Shown here: piece after piece, positions 5,719 through 13,340 of the stretch
How the letters are laid out: each line of letters starts with the position of its first letter
Position numbering within the stretch: position 1 is the stretch's first letter
Assembly (NCBI GenBank): GCA_041663425.1
Contig: JBAYMS010000018.1
Location: forward strand, 1-26,156
Reading direction: 5' to 3'
From: FEN-1322 sp041663425
GTDB lineage: Bacteria; Omnitrophota; Gorgyraeia; 2-01-FULL-45-10
DNA: 26,156 bases
Notes under the pieces: model-generated
What the model was told of the DNA's origin: nothing
Seen by the model: only the letters and a program-made list of their open reading frames with translations
The model's database searches: none
Made by a program: the position numbers and the translations under genes

Positions 5719-6961
5719 GAGGATAGTTGTAACGGGATTAGGAGTTCTGTCGTCCATAGGGATAGGTAAAGACGAGTTCTGGGCCGGTTTAAAAGAAGGC
5801 AAATCAGGGGTAAAGCCTGTTACGTTATTTGACACAGCGAATTTGTCGAGCAAGCTAGCTGGTGAGATCAAAGATTTTAATCCAGAGGCAATATTGGGCA
5901 TGAAAGGTCTCAGGACTTTTGACAGGTCAATAAAGCTTGTGCTTTCGGCTTCCAAACTAGCTCTAGATGACGCAGGCGTAAAATATCCTATAAGCGAAGA
6001 AGAGACTGATGCCTACGGAGTATCCTTGGGTTCGACCATGGGTTCCGTCTGGTCAATCAGTGAATTTGATAAGGGTGGATTGCGGGAAGGGCCTAGAAGC
6101 GTTAACCCAGCATTATTTCCAAATACTGTTATAAATGCCCCGGCGAGCCAGATATCGATACGATTTAATATCCAGGGTTTTAACAGCACGATATCGACCG
6201 GGTTTTGCTCCAGTCTTGACGCTATTTACTATGCTATGAATATGATAAATCTTTACGGTTATGATACGGTTTTAACGGGCGGCGTGGAAGAACTCTGTGA
6301 GCAGACGTATAAAGGCTTTTATAAAATAGGACATCTGGCTGGTTCCCGGTCGGGTAAGGACGAGGTGAATTGCCCCTTTGACAGGCGTAGGAACGGCATT
6401 CTTCTGGGTGAGGGATCGTCTATAGTGGTATTGGAAGAACTTGAGCATGCTAAAAAACGAAATGCGCATATCTATGCCGAAGTATTCGGTTACGGAGCAT
6501 CTTTTGATCCTAAGAGCAAAAATATCTATAGTCCCAAAGCTGAAGGTGCCATTCGGGCTATGAAATCATGTCTCGAAGATTCTGGGTTAAAGTCTGCAGA
6601 TATTGATTATGTAAGTGCGACAGCCAATTCTACATTGGACTGTGATGCGATGGAGACCACTGCGATCAAAAATATTTTTGGCGATCGTGTAAAAAATATC
6701 GCGGTGAGTTCTATAAAATCTATGGTGGGCGAGACGTTCTCAGCTTCGGGCGCGATGAATCTGGCCGGATCGCTGGGCGCTATCCAAGATGATTTTATTC
6801 CGCCCACGGTTAATTATGAGAAGCCGGACAGACGATGCGATCTCGATTACGTACCTAACAAGGCGCGCAATGCAAGGATCTATAAGATATTGATCAACTC
6901 TTTCAGTCCGGCGGGGTCAAATTCTACATTAGCGATAGGAAGATATGAATTTAAAGGATAA
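5705..6961 (+). CDS. Ketosynthase homologue with Cys kept but both His lost (chain-length-factor-like)
   Basis: The protein has the whole KAS I/II thiolase fold, from NKRIVVTGLGVLSSIGIG to the C-terminal NSFSPAGSNST. The nucleophile position is Cys168 in STGFCSSLDAI. The two catalytic histidines are replaced: the usual AHGT motif reads ATAN (Thr306) and the usual KSM-x-GH reads KSMVGE (Glu343). The gating loop, normally NSFGFGG, is also changed to NSFSPAG. Such a protein should not catalyse normal decarboxylative condensation, and by analogy with type II polyketide systems it probably partners the intact ketosynthase at 9748. TTG 5705 is chosen as start because AAAGGGG lies about 9 bases upstream and the product then begins like its paralogue; ATG 5675 and GTG 5642 are alternatives. 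It overlaps fabZ by 14 bases and fabG by 17. Confidence 0.85.
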   Translation: MLANKRIVVTGLGVLSSIGIGKDEFWAGLKEGKSGVKPVTLFDTANLSSKLAGEIKDFNPEAILGMKGLRTFDRSIKLVLSASKLALDDAGVKYPISEEETDAYGVSLGSTMGSVWSISEFDKGGLREGPRSVNPALFPNTVINAPASQISIRFNIQGFNSTISTGFCSSLDAIYYAMNMINLYGYDTVLTGGVEELCEQTYKGFYKIGHLAGSRSGKDEVNCPFDRRRNGILLGEGSSIVVLEELEHAKKRNAHIYAEVFGYGASFDPKSKNIYSPKAEGAIRAMKSCLEDSGLKSADIDYVSATANSTLDCDAMETTAIKNIFGDRVKNIAVSSIKSMVGETFSASGAMNLAGSLGAIQDDFIPPTVNYEKPDRRCDLDYVPNKARNARIYKILINSFSPAGSNSTLAIGRYEFKG

Positions 6962-7682
6962 GATTGCGATAGTTACTGGCGGCTCACGCGGTATAGGCAA
7001 GGCAATTGTTATTGAGCTTATTCGGAACGGTGCCAAAGTAGTTTTTACATATCTTAAGAGCGAAGAGGCTGCGAACATACTTTTAGACGAGATAAAAAAT
7101 ATCAATGGTGTTGCCGAGGCGGTTAAATCTGATTCACGGGATTTTAACCAGGCAAAGCAGGTGGTGGGTGAGGCTGTGAATAAATTTGGCACTATAGATT
7201 TGTTAGTAAATAACGCAGGTATTGTTAAAGACAAAGCTCTTATGATGATGGAGCCATCGGAGTGGCAGGATGTTATAGATACTAATCTCACCGGGTATTT
7301 TAATATGGCCAAAGCATGTATTGTTACAATGATGAAACAGAAAAACGGAAACATAATAAATATTTCTTCGGTTGCGGGCGTTGTAGGGTTACCCAAACAA
7401 GTCAATTATTCCAGTGCGAAAGCAGGGGTAATAGGTTTTACAAAATCACTGGCAAAAGAAGTGGCATTCTATAATATAAGAGTAAATGCTGTTGCGCCAG
7501 GTTATATTGAAACCGATATGACCAATAATCTAAAGAACAAAGAAAAATTTTTAAATTTTATCCCGTGTTGTAGATTTGGCAAACCGGAAGAGGTTGCTAA
7601 AACGGTTTCTTTTCTTGCCAGCGATAAGTCTTCATACATAACTGGTCAAGTGATTAAGGTTGATGGCGGATTAGCCATATAA
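6945..7682 (+). CDS. fabG: FabG-type 3-oxoacyl-ACP reductase (SDR)
   Basis: A classical short-chain dehydrogenase of 245 residues. The NADPH-binding GGSRGIG is at about 12-18, LVNNAG in the middle, and the catalytic set is the Ser of NISSVAG, then YSSAK with Tyr and Lys. The C terminus, ASDKSSYITGQVIKVDGGLAI, is characteristic of FabG. It reduces 3-oxoacyl-ACP to 3-hydroxyacyl-ACP, between the condensing enzymes and FabZ. The start lies inside the end of the ketosynthase-like gene (17-base overlap), which suggests translational coupling. Membership in the cluster makes a pathway-specific ketoreductase likely. Confidence 0.93.
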   Translation: MNLKDKIAIVTGGSRGIGKAIVIELIRNGAKVVFTYLKSEEAANILLDEIKNINGVAEAVKSDSRDFNQAKQVVGEAVNKFGTIDLLVNNAGIVKDKALMMMEPSEWQDVIDTNLTGYFNMAKACIVTMMKQKNGNIINISSVAGVVGLPKQVNYSSAKAGVIGFTKSLAKEVAFYNIRVNAVAPGYIETDMTNNLKNKEKFLNFIPCCRFGKPEEVAKTVSFLASDKSSYITGQVIKVDGGLAI

Positions 7683-7696
7683 AAGGATTGCTATTA

Positions 7697-8374
7697 ATGC
7701 TGATTATGAAGGTTATTATGTTGTTGGGGGTGCCGTTTTTGACTTTATTTCTGTATTTCAATAACCCCAGCATATCTGGACGAACAGTGTTTAGTCTTTT
7801 CATATTGTTTGTAATATTTGAAAGGGTGTGGGAAGGATTGTATACAAGTAAAGATAAGGATATGAATAATATTGAGGGGGATTGGACTTTGCCAGCTTCG
7901 ATGTTATCGTATATATTCCTTGTGATATTTTGTTTAGCAGAATTTTACAAAGTTGATAGGCAGTATAATAATTATTTAACGTCGATAGGTATATGTATGT
8001 ATATTGCCGCATTGTATCTTAGGTTGTGGGCTGTTAATTCCCTGGGAGACCAATGGTCGGTACATATTATCGGCAAGGAGAAACTTGTTGGACATCGAAA
8101 GCTTGTTACGAAAGGACCTTATAAATATATAAGGCATCCCGTGTATATAGGAATCGTTTTAGAGCAGATCGGAATCCCTTTGATTTTTAATTTGTTTTAC
8201 ACTGCAATAATAATAGGGTTTTTTTCTATAACATTACAGTTAATCAAGTCCGGCTTGGAGGAGAAAGAGATGAAGAGTCGGCTTGGAAAGACATATGAAG
8301 ATTATCTGAAGAATACTGCACGATTTAATCCATTTTTTAAATTCATTGCAGTTAGACGGAAGGGTGGCCTATGA
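7697..8374 (+). CDS. ICMT/PEMT-type membrane methyltransferase
   Basis: About 225 residues with five or so hydrophobic segments. The C-terminal signature is that of the isoprenylcysteine carboxyl methyltransferase and phospholipid methyltransferase superfamily: LVTKGPYKYIRHPVYIGIVLEQIG, then the paired Glu of GLEEKEM and YEDYLKNTARFNPFF. These integral membrane enzymes use SAM to methylate lipophilic substrates at carboxyl, amine or other groups; the substrate is not readable from the sequence. ATG 7697 is chosen, with AAAAGGA about 10 bases upstream; TTG 7688 is too close to that signal. It follows fabG by 14 bases and overlaps the next gene by 4 (ATGA). In this setting it may esterify or alkylate the fatty product at the membrane. 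Confidence 0.85.
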   Translation: MLIMKVIMLLGVPFLTLFLYFNNPSISGRTVFSLFILFVIFERVWEGLYTSKDKDMNNIEGDWTLPASMLSYIFLVIFCLAEFYKVDRQYNNYLTSIGICMYIAALYLRLWAVNSLGDQWSVHIIGKEKLVGHRKLVTKGPYKYIRHPVYIGIVLEQIGIPLIFNLFYTAIIIGFFSITLQLIKSGLEEKEMKSRLGKTYEDYLKNTARFNPFFKFIAVRRKGGL

Positions 8375-9429
8375 AGAGACTTGTGTGGATAGGGCATTAC
8401 ATAGAAGAACCTGACAGATTTTTATTTAACGATATAAAGTTAAGATCAAGTATTCTTAAAAAGATATTTATTAATGTTAATAAACACATGCCCCCTTATA
8501 TTTGCGCGAGATTCAATAGCGAGAAAAGGGGGATAGAATTTTATGGAATGATATGTCCGCTGATGCCTAGCGAGCTTGCCTCTTCAGGGAAAAGCAGACA
8601 GGCTGACATTATTAAGGATGCTATTCAGCTTGCCAATAAGTTAAAGGCAACCCAGATAGGTTTGGCTGCGTTGTTTGCGTCGATCTGGGAGAGTGGTGAT
8701 GAGGTGAAAAAGTTAACCGATGTACCCGTTACGACAGGAAAGAATCTCATAGCTGCCTTAACGATAGATTACGTATCGCGAGGGGTTGATTTGCTGGGTA
8801 AAAATATAAAATCATTAAATGTGGGGATAGTTGGATACAAAAATAGAATATCAAAAATTTTTCTCAAACAGTATTCGCCGATTGCCAAGGAAATTTTGGT
8901 TGATAGTGCCGACGAATTCATGGGTTCTGTAAAGAACGCAAGAAAAGCTTCCTACGAAGATATTTTTAGACAGTCAGATGTAATTATTGTTACTAACATG
9001 GGGGTGGGGTTGGCGGAGTATATAGGTATTATGAAACCGGGAGCTATGGTATGTGATATAGTGGTTCCGTATTATCTTGCTAAAGAAATAAGAAAAAAAC
9101 GTGCTGATATTTTTGCATTTGAAGGCGTGTGGTCAATGTATAAATATTTTGATGAGTTTACCGGTAATAATTTTAAAAGACTTTTTCCTAATAACATAGC
9201 GCCTGCTTGTATAGCCGAGCTTATCATCTTAGCTCAAGAAAATAAACAGAGCTGTTTTTCTTTGGGTGATAATATAAGTTATGAAAATACAGCTATGATG
9301 AAAAGTTTTATAACGCGTAACGGTTTTGATTTTTTTGGATTTAAACAAGGTCTAAAAATATACTCTAATGATGACATTGAGAATATTAGGTCCGGTATGG
9401 GTCAGCGTGATGAGGTGCATGCTGTTTAA
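8371..9429 (+). CDS. Divergent acyl-ACP reductase (AAR)-like protein
   Basis: The 352 residues can be aligned by eye with cyanobacterial long-chain acyl-ACP reductase, which makes fatty aldehydes: LANKLKATQIGLAALFASIW against the conserved LA-KVG--I-ALGGFSSI region, VTTGKNLIAALTI against FTTGNTHTAYVI, QSDVIIVTNMG against QADIIVWVASM, and NNIAPACIAELIIL around Cys280. That Cys corresponds in position to the reported acylation Cys of AAR. A typical Rossmann GxxGxxG is missing at the expected place (VGIVGYKNRIS at 151-161), so cofactor binding is doubtful or altered. The start ATGA overlaps the methyltransferase stop. A reductive release of the ACP-bound chain is the working idea; a non-reducing acyl-transfer role is the main alternative. 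Family membership is moderately sure, activity is not. Confidence 0.6.
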   Translation: MKRLVWIGHYIEEPDRFLFNDIKLRSSILKKIFINVNKHMPPYICARFNSEKRGIEFYGMICPLMPSELASSGKSRQADIIKDAIQLANKLKATQIGLAALFASIWESGDEVKKLTDVPVTTGKNLIAALTIDYVSRGVDLLGKNIKSLNVGIVGYKNRISKIFLKQYSPIAKEILVDSADEFMGSVKNARKASYEDIFRQSDVIIVTNMGVGLAEYIGIMKPGAMVCDIVVPYYLAKEIRKKRADIFAFEGVWSMYKYFDEFTGNNFKRLFPNNIAPACIAELIILAQENKQSCFSLGDNISYENTAMMKSFITRNGFDFFGFKQGLKIYSNDDIENIRSGMGQRDEVHAV

Positions 9430-9490
9430 GCCGGACGTTAAAGTGGATAATAATGGACTTGTTGTTTTTTTAAATGAGGGAGGTATAGAG

Positions 9491-9751
9491 ATGAAGGAGT
9501 TAGCAATGAATGATAACCTTGAGAAAGAGCTTCGTGCTCTTATAGCTGAGATACTTGAAATAGATGAGATTAAAATTACTTCAGATGCACGTTTTGTAGA
9601 GGAGCTTGGAATGGATTCTATGATGGCGCTTGAAATATTGGCAGCCGCCGAAAAGAAGTATAAGATTAAAATAGCAGAAGAGCACCTTATTAAAATTACA
9701 ACTCTTAAAAACATAACCGAAATCGTAAAAACACTTATTGAAAATAAATGA
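9491..9751 (+). CDS. Acyl carrier protein dedicated to the cluster
   Basis: An 86-residue acidic helical protein with the phosphopantetheine attachment motif ELGMDSMMALEIL, Ser43 being the modified residue. After conversion to holo-form it would carry the growing chain between the ketosynthases, FabG and FabZ. ATG 9491 is chosen because GAGGGAGG lies about 8 bases upstream; ATG 9506, with its own AAGGAG, is a plausible shorter start. The motif reads DSM-M where primary-metabolism ACPs usually read DSLD, suggesting a specialised carrier. It follows the AAR-like gene by 61 bases, and its stop overlaps the ketosynthase start (ATGA). Confidence 0.93.
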   Translation: MKELAMNDNLEKELRALIAEILEIDEIKITSDARFVEELGMDSMMALEILAAAEKKYKIKIAEEHLIKITTLKNITEIVKTLIENK

Positions 9752-10974
9752 GTATGCAAAAAAGAAGGGTTGTCATTACAGGCGTAGGGGTTGTTTCGTC
9801 TATAGGCATAGGCAGGGATGCTTTTTGGAATAGCCTTATAGCGGGCACGCTAGGTATAAGTGAAGTAGAGCTTTTTGACACAGCAGATTTTCCAGTCCAT
9901 CGGGCGGGAGAGATAAAGGGCTTTAAGCCCGACGATTTTATACCTGCGGATCAAATTAAGGGTATGGCGAGAGCATCGCAGTTCGCAGTAGCTGCTACAA
10001 AACTAGCTTTTCGCGATGCAAATATAGTGGTTGATAAATTGGATAAGAAAAGCACCGGAGTTGTGATAGGAACAACTATGGCAGATATTCAGTCTTTGGA
10101 ACAGATAGATAAATACTGGACAAATGGCGGTGAAGGCGCGATTTGGCCTATAAATATAGTTAAGTATCCCAGTAATTCGCTGTCGGATCATATAGGATAT
10201 TTTTTTGGGATTACGGGGCCTAATTACGCCATACCTACTGCATGCGCAGCAGGAAATTATTCAATAGGGTATGCTTTTGATCTGATACGAAGTGGTAAAG
10301 CAAAAATTATGATTGCTGGCGGTGCCGATCCTTTTTCACGGGTTACTTTCATGGGGTTTAATCGCTTATATGCTATGGCATCGGACAAATGCCGGCCTTT
10401 CGATAAAGATAGAAAAGGCATGATGATAGGAGAGGGGTCAGGCATGCTGATAATAGAAGATATGGAACTTGCCGAAAGCAGGGGCGCAGATATCTATGCG
10501 GAAATATTAGGTTATGGGTTAAGCTGCGATGCCCACCATATGACAGCTCCTAAGGCTAAGGGTATAGTCAAGGTGATGGAAAAGGCTATTAAAAATAGCG
10601 GTATAAAAAAAGAAGATGTTGATTACGTATCGGCTCATGGTACTGGTACCCCAGCAAACGATAAAGCGGAATGTGAGGCCATAAAAACTGTTTTCGGTGA
10701 AAATTTTAAAAAAGTTCCTGTTAGTTCTATTAAGTCAATGCTGGGGCATACAATGGGTGCGGCGAGTGCTATAGAAGCAATAGCATGCTGTCTAGCTATA
10801 AAAAATGGAGTAGTGCCTCCCACTATGAACTACGAAACTCCGGATCCGGAGTGTGATATAGACTGCGTGCCAAATAAGGCGCGTAAAAAAGATGTCCAGG
10901 TTGCATTGAATAATTCATTTGCTTTTGGTGGGAACAATGCTTGCCTGGTATTAAAAAGGGTCTGCCATGGATAA
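9748..10974 (+). CDS. fabF: FabF-type 3-oxoacyl-ACP synthase with complete catalytic triad
   Basis: A 408-residue KAS II-like condensing enzyme. Cys166 (IPTACAAGNYSIGYAF), His297 (SAHGTGTP) and His334 (IKSMLGHTMGAASA), with the preceding Lys329, are all present. The gating loop NSFAFGGNNA keeps its Phe. It elongates acyl-ACP by decarboxylative condensation with malonyl-ACP. The N-terminal 60 residues resemble the Cys-only homologue at 5705 closely (VVITGVGVVSSIGIG, ELFDTADF, GEIKGFKP), and both end in a D-VPNKAR segment, so the two look like paralogues from duplication that could work as a KS/CLF pair. The start overlaps the ACP stop, and the end overlaps the following methyltransferase by 8 bases. 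Confidence 0.93.
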   Translation: MSMQKRRVVITGVGVVSSIGIGRDAFWNSLIAGTLGISEVELFDTADFPVHRAGEIKGFKPDDFIPADQIKGMARASQFAVAATKLAFRDANIVVDKLDKKSTGVVIGTTMADIQSLEQIDKYWTNGGEGAIWPINIVKYPSNSLSDHIGYFFGITGPNYAIPTACAAGNYSIGYAFDLIRSGKAKIMIAGGADPFSRVTFMGFNRLYAMASDKCRPFDKDRKGMMIGEGSGMLIIEDMELAESRGADIYAEILGYGLSCDAHHMTAPKAKGIVKVMEKAIKNSGIKKEDVDYVSAHGTGTPANDKAECEAIKTVFGENFKKVPVSSIKSMLGHTMGAASAIEAIACCLAIKNGVVPPTMNYETPDPECDIDCVPNKARKKDVQVALNNSFAFGGNNACLVLKRVCHG

Positions 10975-11842
10975 AAATATTAAAAAAAATCTGATCGACT
11001 CCTATCAAGTTGACGGTGGTTTTATCGTGCATGATCGCGAAATGCTAGAAAAAATATTTAAAGCATACAACATAGATCCTAAGGCTTCGACCGATCGAAG
11101 AATTTTTGATTTAGAGGGAATTACGCATTTTTTTCAAAACGGTTTGATCGACATGTTTGGGAAATTAAATATTTCGAGCAATGACCATGTTCTAAGTCTA
11201 GGTGAGGGTAGCGGTGCGCCGTCTAGGCTTTTGGTAAAGCTGACAGGGTGTAATTTGGTCGGAGTAGATATTAATCCCAATCAAGTTGCGAAGGCTAGGG
11301 AATGCGCTGTTTTGCATGGCGTCCAGGGTAAAGTCAAGTATTGCGAGCAAAATGTGGAAAACCTGTCTTTGGATGAAAAGAATTTTACGAAAGCTTTTTG
11401 TAATGAAACTGTCTGCCATTGGCAGGAAAAGGCAATATCTTTTAAACGTATAAATGCGCATCTCAAAAAAGGTGCGCTAATAGGTTTTAACGAATGGTTG
11501 AGGGGGGATAAAGGGACTCTGAATGAAGCATACGAAGTTGTTCCTGAATTTTCTCCGCTTTACAAAAAAGATATTTGGTTTCAGGATAATCTGGAAACTT
11601 ACGAAAAACTACTTCAGCAGGCAGGTTTTACCATACTTGAGATAAAAGATTGTACCGACAAAGTTGATATCAAGGTAAGGGCAAAGCTTAAAAGTGGCCG
11701 GCGCGAATGGGATGCATATGCAAAAATAATGGGAGAAAAGGCTATTGATATAGGGCTAAATTACTATAAAGGGATGCTTGAAACTCATTACGATTTTTTA
11801 AGATACGGTGTTATTATTGCTGAAAAGAAAAACGAAGTATAG
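10967..11842 (+). CDS. Class I SAM-dependent methyltransferase
   Basis: A soluble protein of 291 residues with a Rossmann methyltransferase core. Motif I is VLSLGEGSGAPSRLL (about 80-95), motif II the acidic GVDINPNQVAKAR, and a later NENVENLSL-like stretch and FNEWLRGD fit the post-motifs. Around the core are a helical N-terminal cap (about 1-70) and a C-terminal helical part with WDAYAKIM. The general build resembles small-molecule or lipid methyltransferases of the gamma-tocopherol and sterol C-methyltransferase type, but I cannot name a substrate. It overlaps the ketosynthase by 8 bases, and a FAD oxidoreductase follows after 31. In context it may C- or O-methylate the cluster's lipid product. 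Confidence 0.85.
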   Translation: MDKNIKKNLIDSYQVDGGFIVHDREMLEKIFKAYNIDPKASTDRRIFDLEGITHFFQNGLIDMFGKLNISSNDHVLSLGEGSGAPSRLLVKLTGCNLVGVDINPNQVAKARECAVLHGVQGKVKYCEQNVENLSLDEKNFTKAFCNETVCHWQEKAISFKRINAHLKKGALIGFNEWLRGDKGTLNEAYEVVPEFSPLYKKDIWFQDNLETYEKLLQQAGFTILEIKDCTDKVDIKVRAKLKSGRREWDAYAKIMGEKAIDIGLNYYKGMLETHYDFLRYGVIIAEKKNEV

Positions 11843-11873
11843 GCATGAACTGATTTAAGGTGATCGATTTTAG

Positions 11874-13340
11874 ATGAAAACAAATACTAGGTATGATGTT
11901 GTTGTAATAGGTGCGGGTATGGGTGGCCTTGTTTGCGGGTGTTATCTTGCGAAGGCTGGCATGAGCGTATTAATTGCGGAACAGCATTCCCAGCCTGGAG
12001 GGTACTGCACATCATTTAAAAGAGGCGGTTTTACTTTCGATGTAGGTGTGCATTATCTGGGTAGCTGCAGTAAGGGCAGGATGCTTTATAAAATTCTTAA
12101 CGAATTAGGTGTTTATGGTGACATAACATTTAATAGGATAAATCCTTCAGATGTTGTGATATTACAGGATTTAGAGATCCCTATTAAAAATGATTGCATG
12201 GAAACGGCTGAGGTATTGGCCAAAAAATTTCCATATGAAAGAGAAAATATTTACAATTTTTTTCGGTTGATCAACGAAAAGAATTTTTTGAAGACATATT
12301 ATGAAGTTCACAAGCTTACGTTTAACGAAATCCTTAGTAAATACTTTAAAGACGAAAGACTTAAATCTTTTTTTATGGTTTTGTTGGGTAATATTGGCTT
12401 GTCTTCAAAGGACGTTGCCGCGGTAACTGCTATTGTAATGTACCGTCAGTTTGTTTTTGACGGAGGATATTATCCGCGTGGATCTATGCAGAAGATCCCA
12501 GATGTTTTAGCGGCCGAGTTTAAGAAGTCCGGGGGACAGCTTCTTCTTTCGTCAAAAGTCGATGGATTACGAATGGATGGTAATAAAATTTCAAGCGTTC
12601 TTATTGGTGACGAAGAAGTATCTGCAAAATATGTTGTTTCAAATTCTGATCCTAAGAAAACATTTGAAATGATCAGCGGAGGGGGGGCTGTTTCAATTGA
12701 ATCCCTTAAGCGGATGCAAAATCTAAAACCATCAGTTTCAGCCTTCATAATATATCTTGGAGTTAAATCGATCGACTGGCGATACCGAAGTAGTGTGTGG
12801 TATTTTGATATGAAGAATGCTGATTCTCCTTATGAAAAAGCCTATCATAATGTTTTTAATGTTAAAGATGAATATGTGATCTGCACTTTTCCATCATTTC
12901 ATGACAACTCAATGGCGCCTGTTGGATATGATTCGATGAGTCTTATAGTGGCTGCGCCAAATGCATCTGCCGAGAATAATATTAATTGGCGTTTGGAAAA
13001 AGAAGCCATTTCTGATGTTATTATTGATCGGGTCAGGAAAAAAGTGTTCCCTGGCCTTGGCGAGATCAAAGTTAAGGTTGCCGCAACCCCTAAAACTTTA
13101 GAAAGGTATACATCTAATAGTGGTGGGGCATTATATGGATGGGCGTCGATTCCATCTCAGATTGATCGAAGTATAATGCCGTATAATACTGCCATTGATA
13201 ATTTATTTTTGGCGGGACATTGGGTGACTCCAGGGCTTGGGCAAGGTGGCATTACTGGAGCGGCTACTTCGGGTAGGGTTGTTGCCAAAGCTATAATGCA
13301 GAAAATTAAAAATGATCCAAAGATAGAGGTTGAGAAATGA
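11874..13340 (+). CDS. CrtI/retinol-saturase-type FAD oxidoreductase
   Basis: A 488-residue flavoprotein. The N-terminal dinucleotide fold is VVVIGAGMGGLVCGCYLAKAG, followed by QPGGYCTSFKRGGFTFDVGVHYLG. The C-terminal FAD motif is NLFLAGHWVTPGLGQGGITG. This arrangement defines the phytoene desaturase, carotenoid isomerase and retinol saturase group, which desaturate, isomerise or saturate long polyene chains. No phytoene synthase or other isoprenoid gene is near; all neighbours act on ACP-bound acyl chains, so an acyl-derived polyene is a more likely substrate than a carotenoid. ATG 11874 has AAGGTGAT about 12 bases upstream. The stop overlaps the start of the histidine kinase by four bases, joining pathway and signalling genes into one transcript. 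Confidence 0.88.
   Translation: MKTNTRYDVVVIGAGMGGLVCGCYLAKAGMSVLIAEQHSQPGGYCTSFKRGGFTFDVGVHYLGSCSKGRMLYKILNELGVYGDITFNRINPSDVVILQDLEIPIKNDCMETAEVLAKKFPYERENIYNFFRLINEKNFLKTYYEVHKLTFNEILSKYFKDERLKSFFMVLLGNIGLSSKDVAAVTAIVMYRQFVFDGGYYPRGSMQKIPDVLAAEFKKSGGQLLLSSKVDGLRMDGNKISSVLIGDEEVSAKYVVSNSDPKKTFEMISGGGAVSIESLKRMQNLKPSVSAFIIYLGVKSIDWRYRSSVWYFDMKNADSPYEKAYHNVFNVKDEYVICTFPSFHDNSMAPVGYDSMSLIVAAPNASAENNINWRLEKEAISDVIIDRVRKKVFPGLGEIKVKVAATPKTLERYTSNSGGALYGWASIPSQIDRSIMPYNTAIDNLFLAGHWVTPGLGQGGITGAATSGRVVAKAIMQKIKNDPKIEVEK

Noticed and set aside
5347..5955. Minus-strand open frame of 202 codons
   Set aside because: Antisense to fabZ and the ketosynthase-like gene, with no known motif.
11874..13340. 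Carotenoid biosynthesis cluster
   Set aside because: Only the CrtI-like gene fits; no phytoene synthase, cyclase or prenyl transferase is present and all neighbours are ACP-pathway genes.
5296..13340. Ladderane cluster
   Set aside because: FabZ, FabF-like, ACP, methyltransferase and CrtI-like genes recall the proposed anammox clusters, but there is no radical SAM gene, and ladderane genes are themselves unproven.
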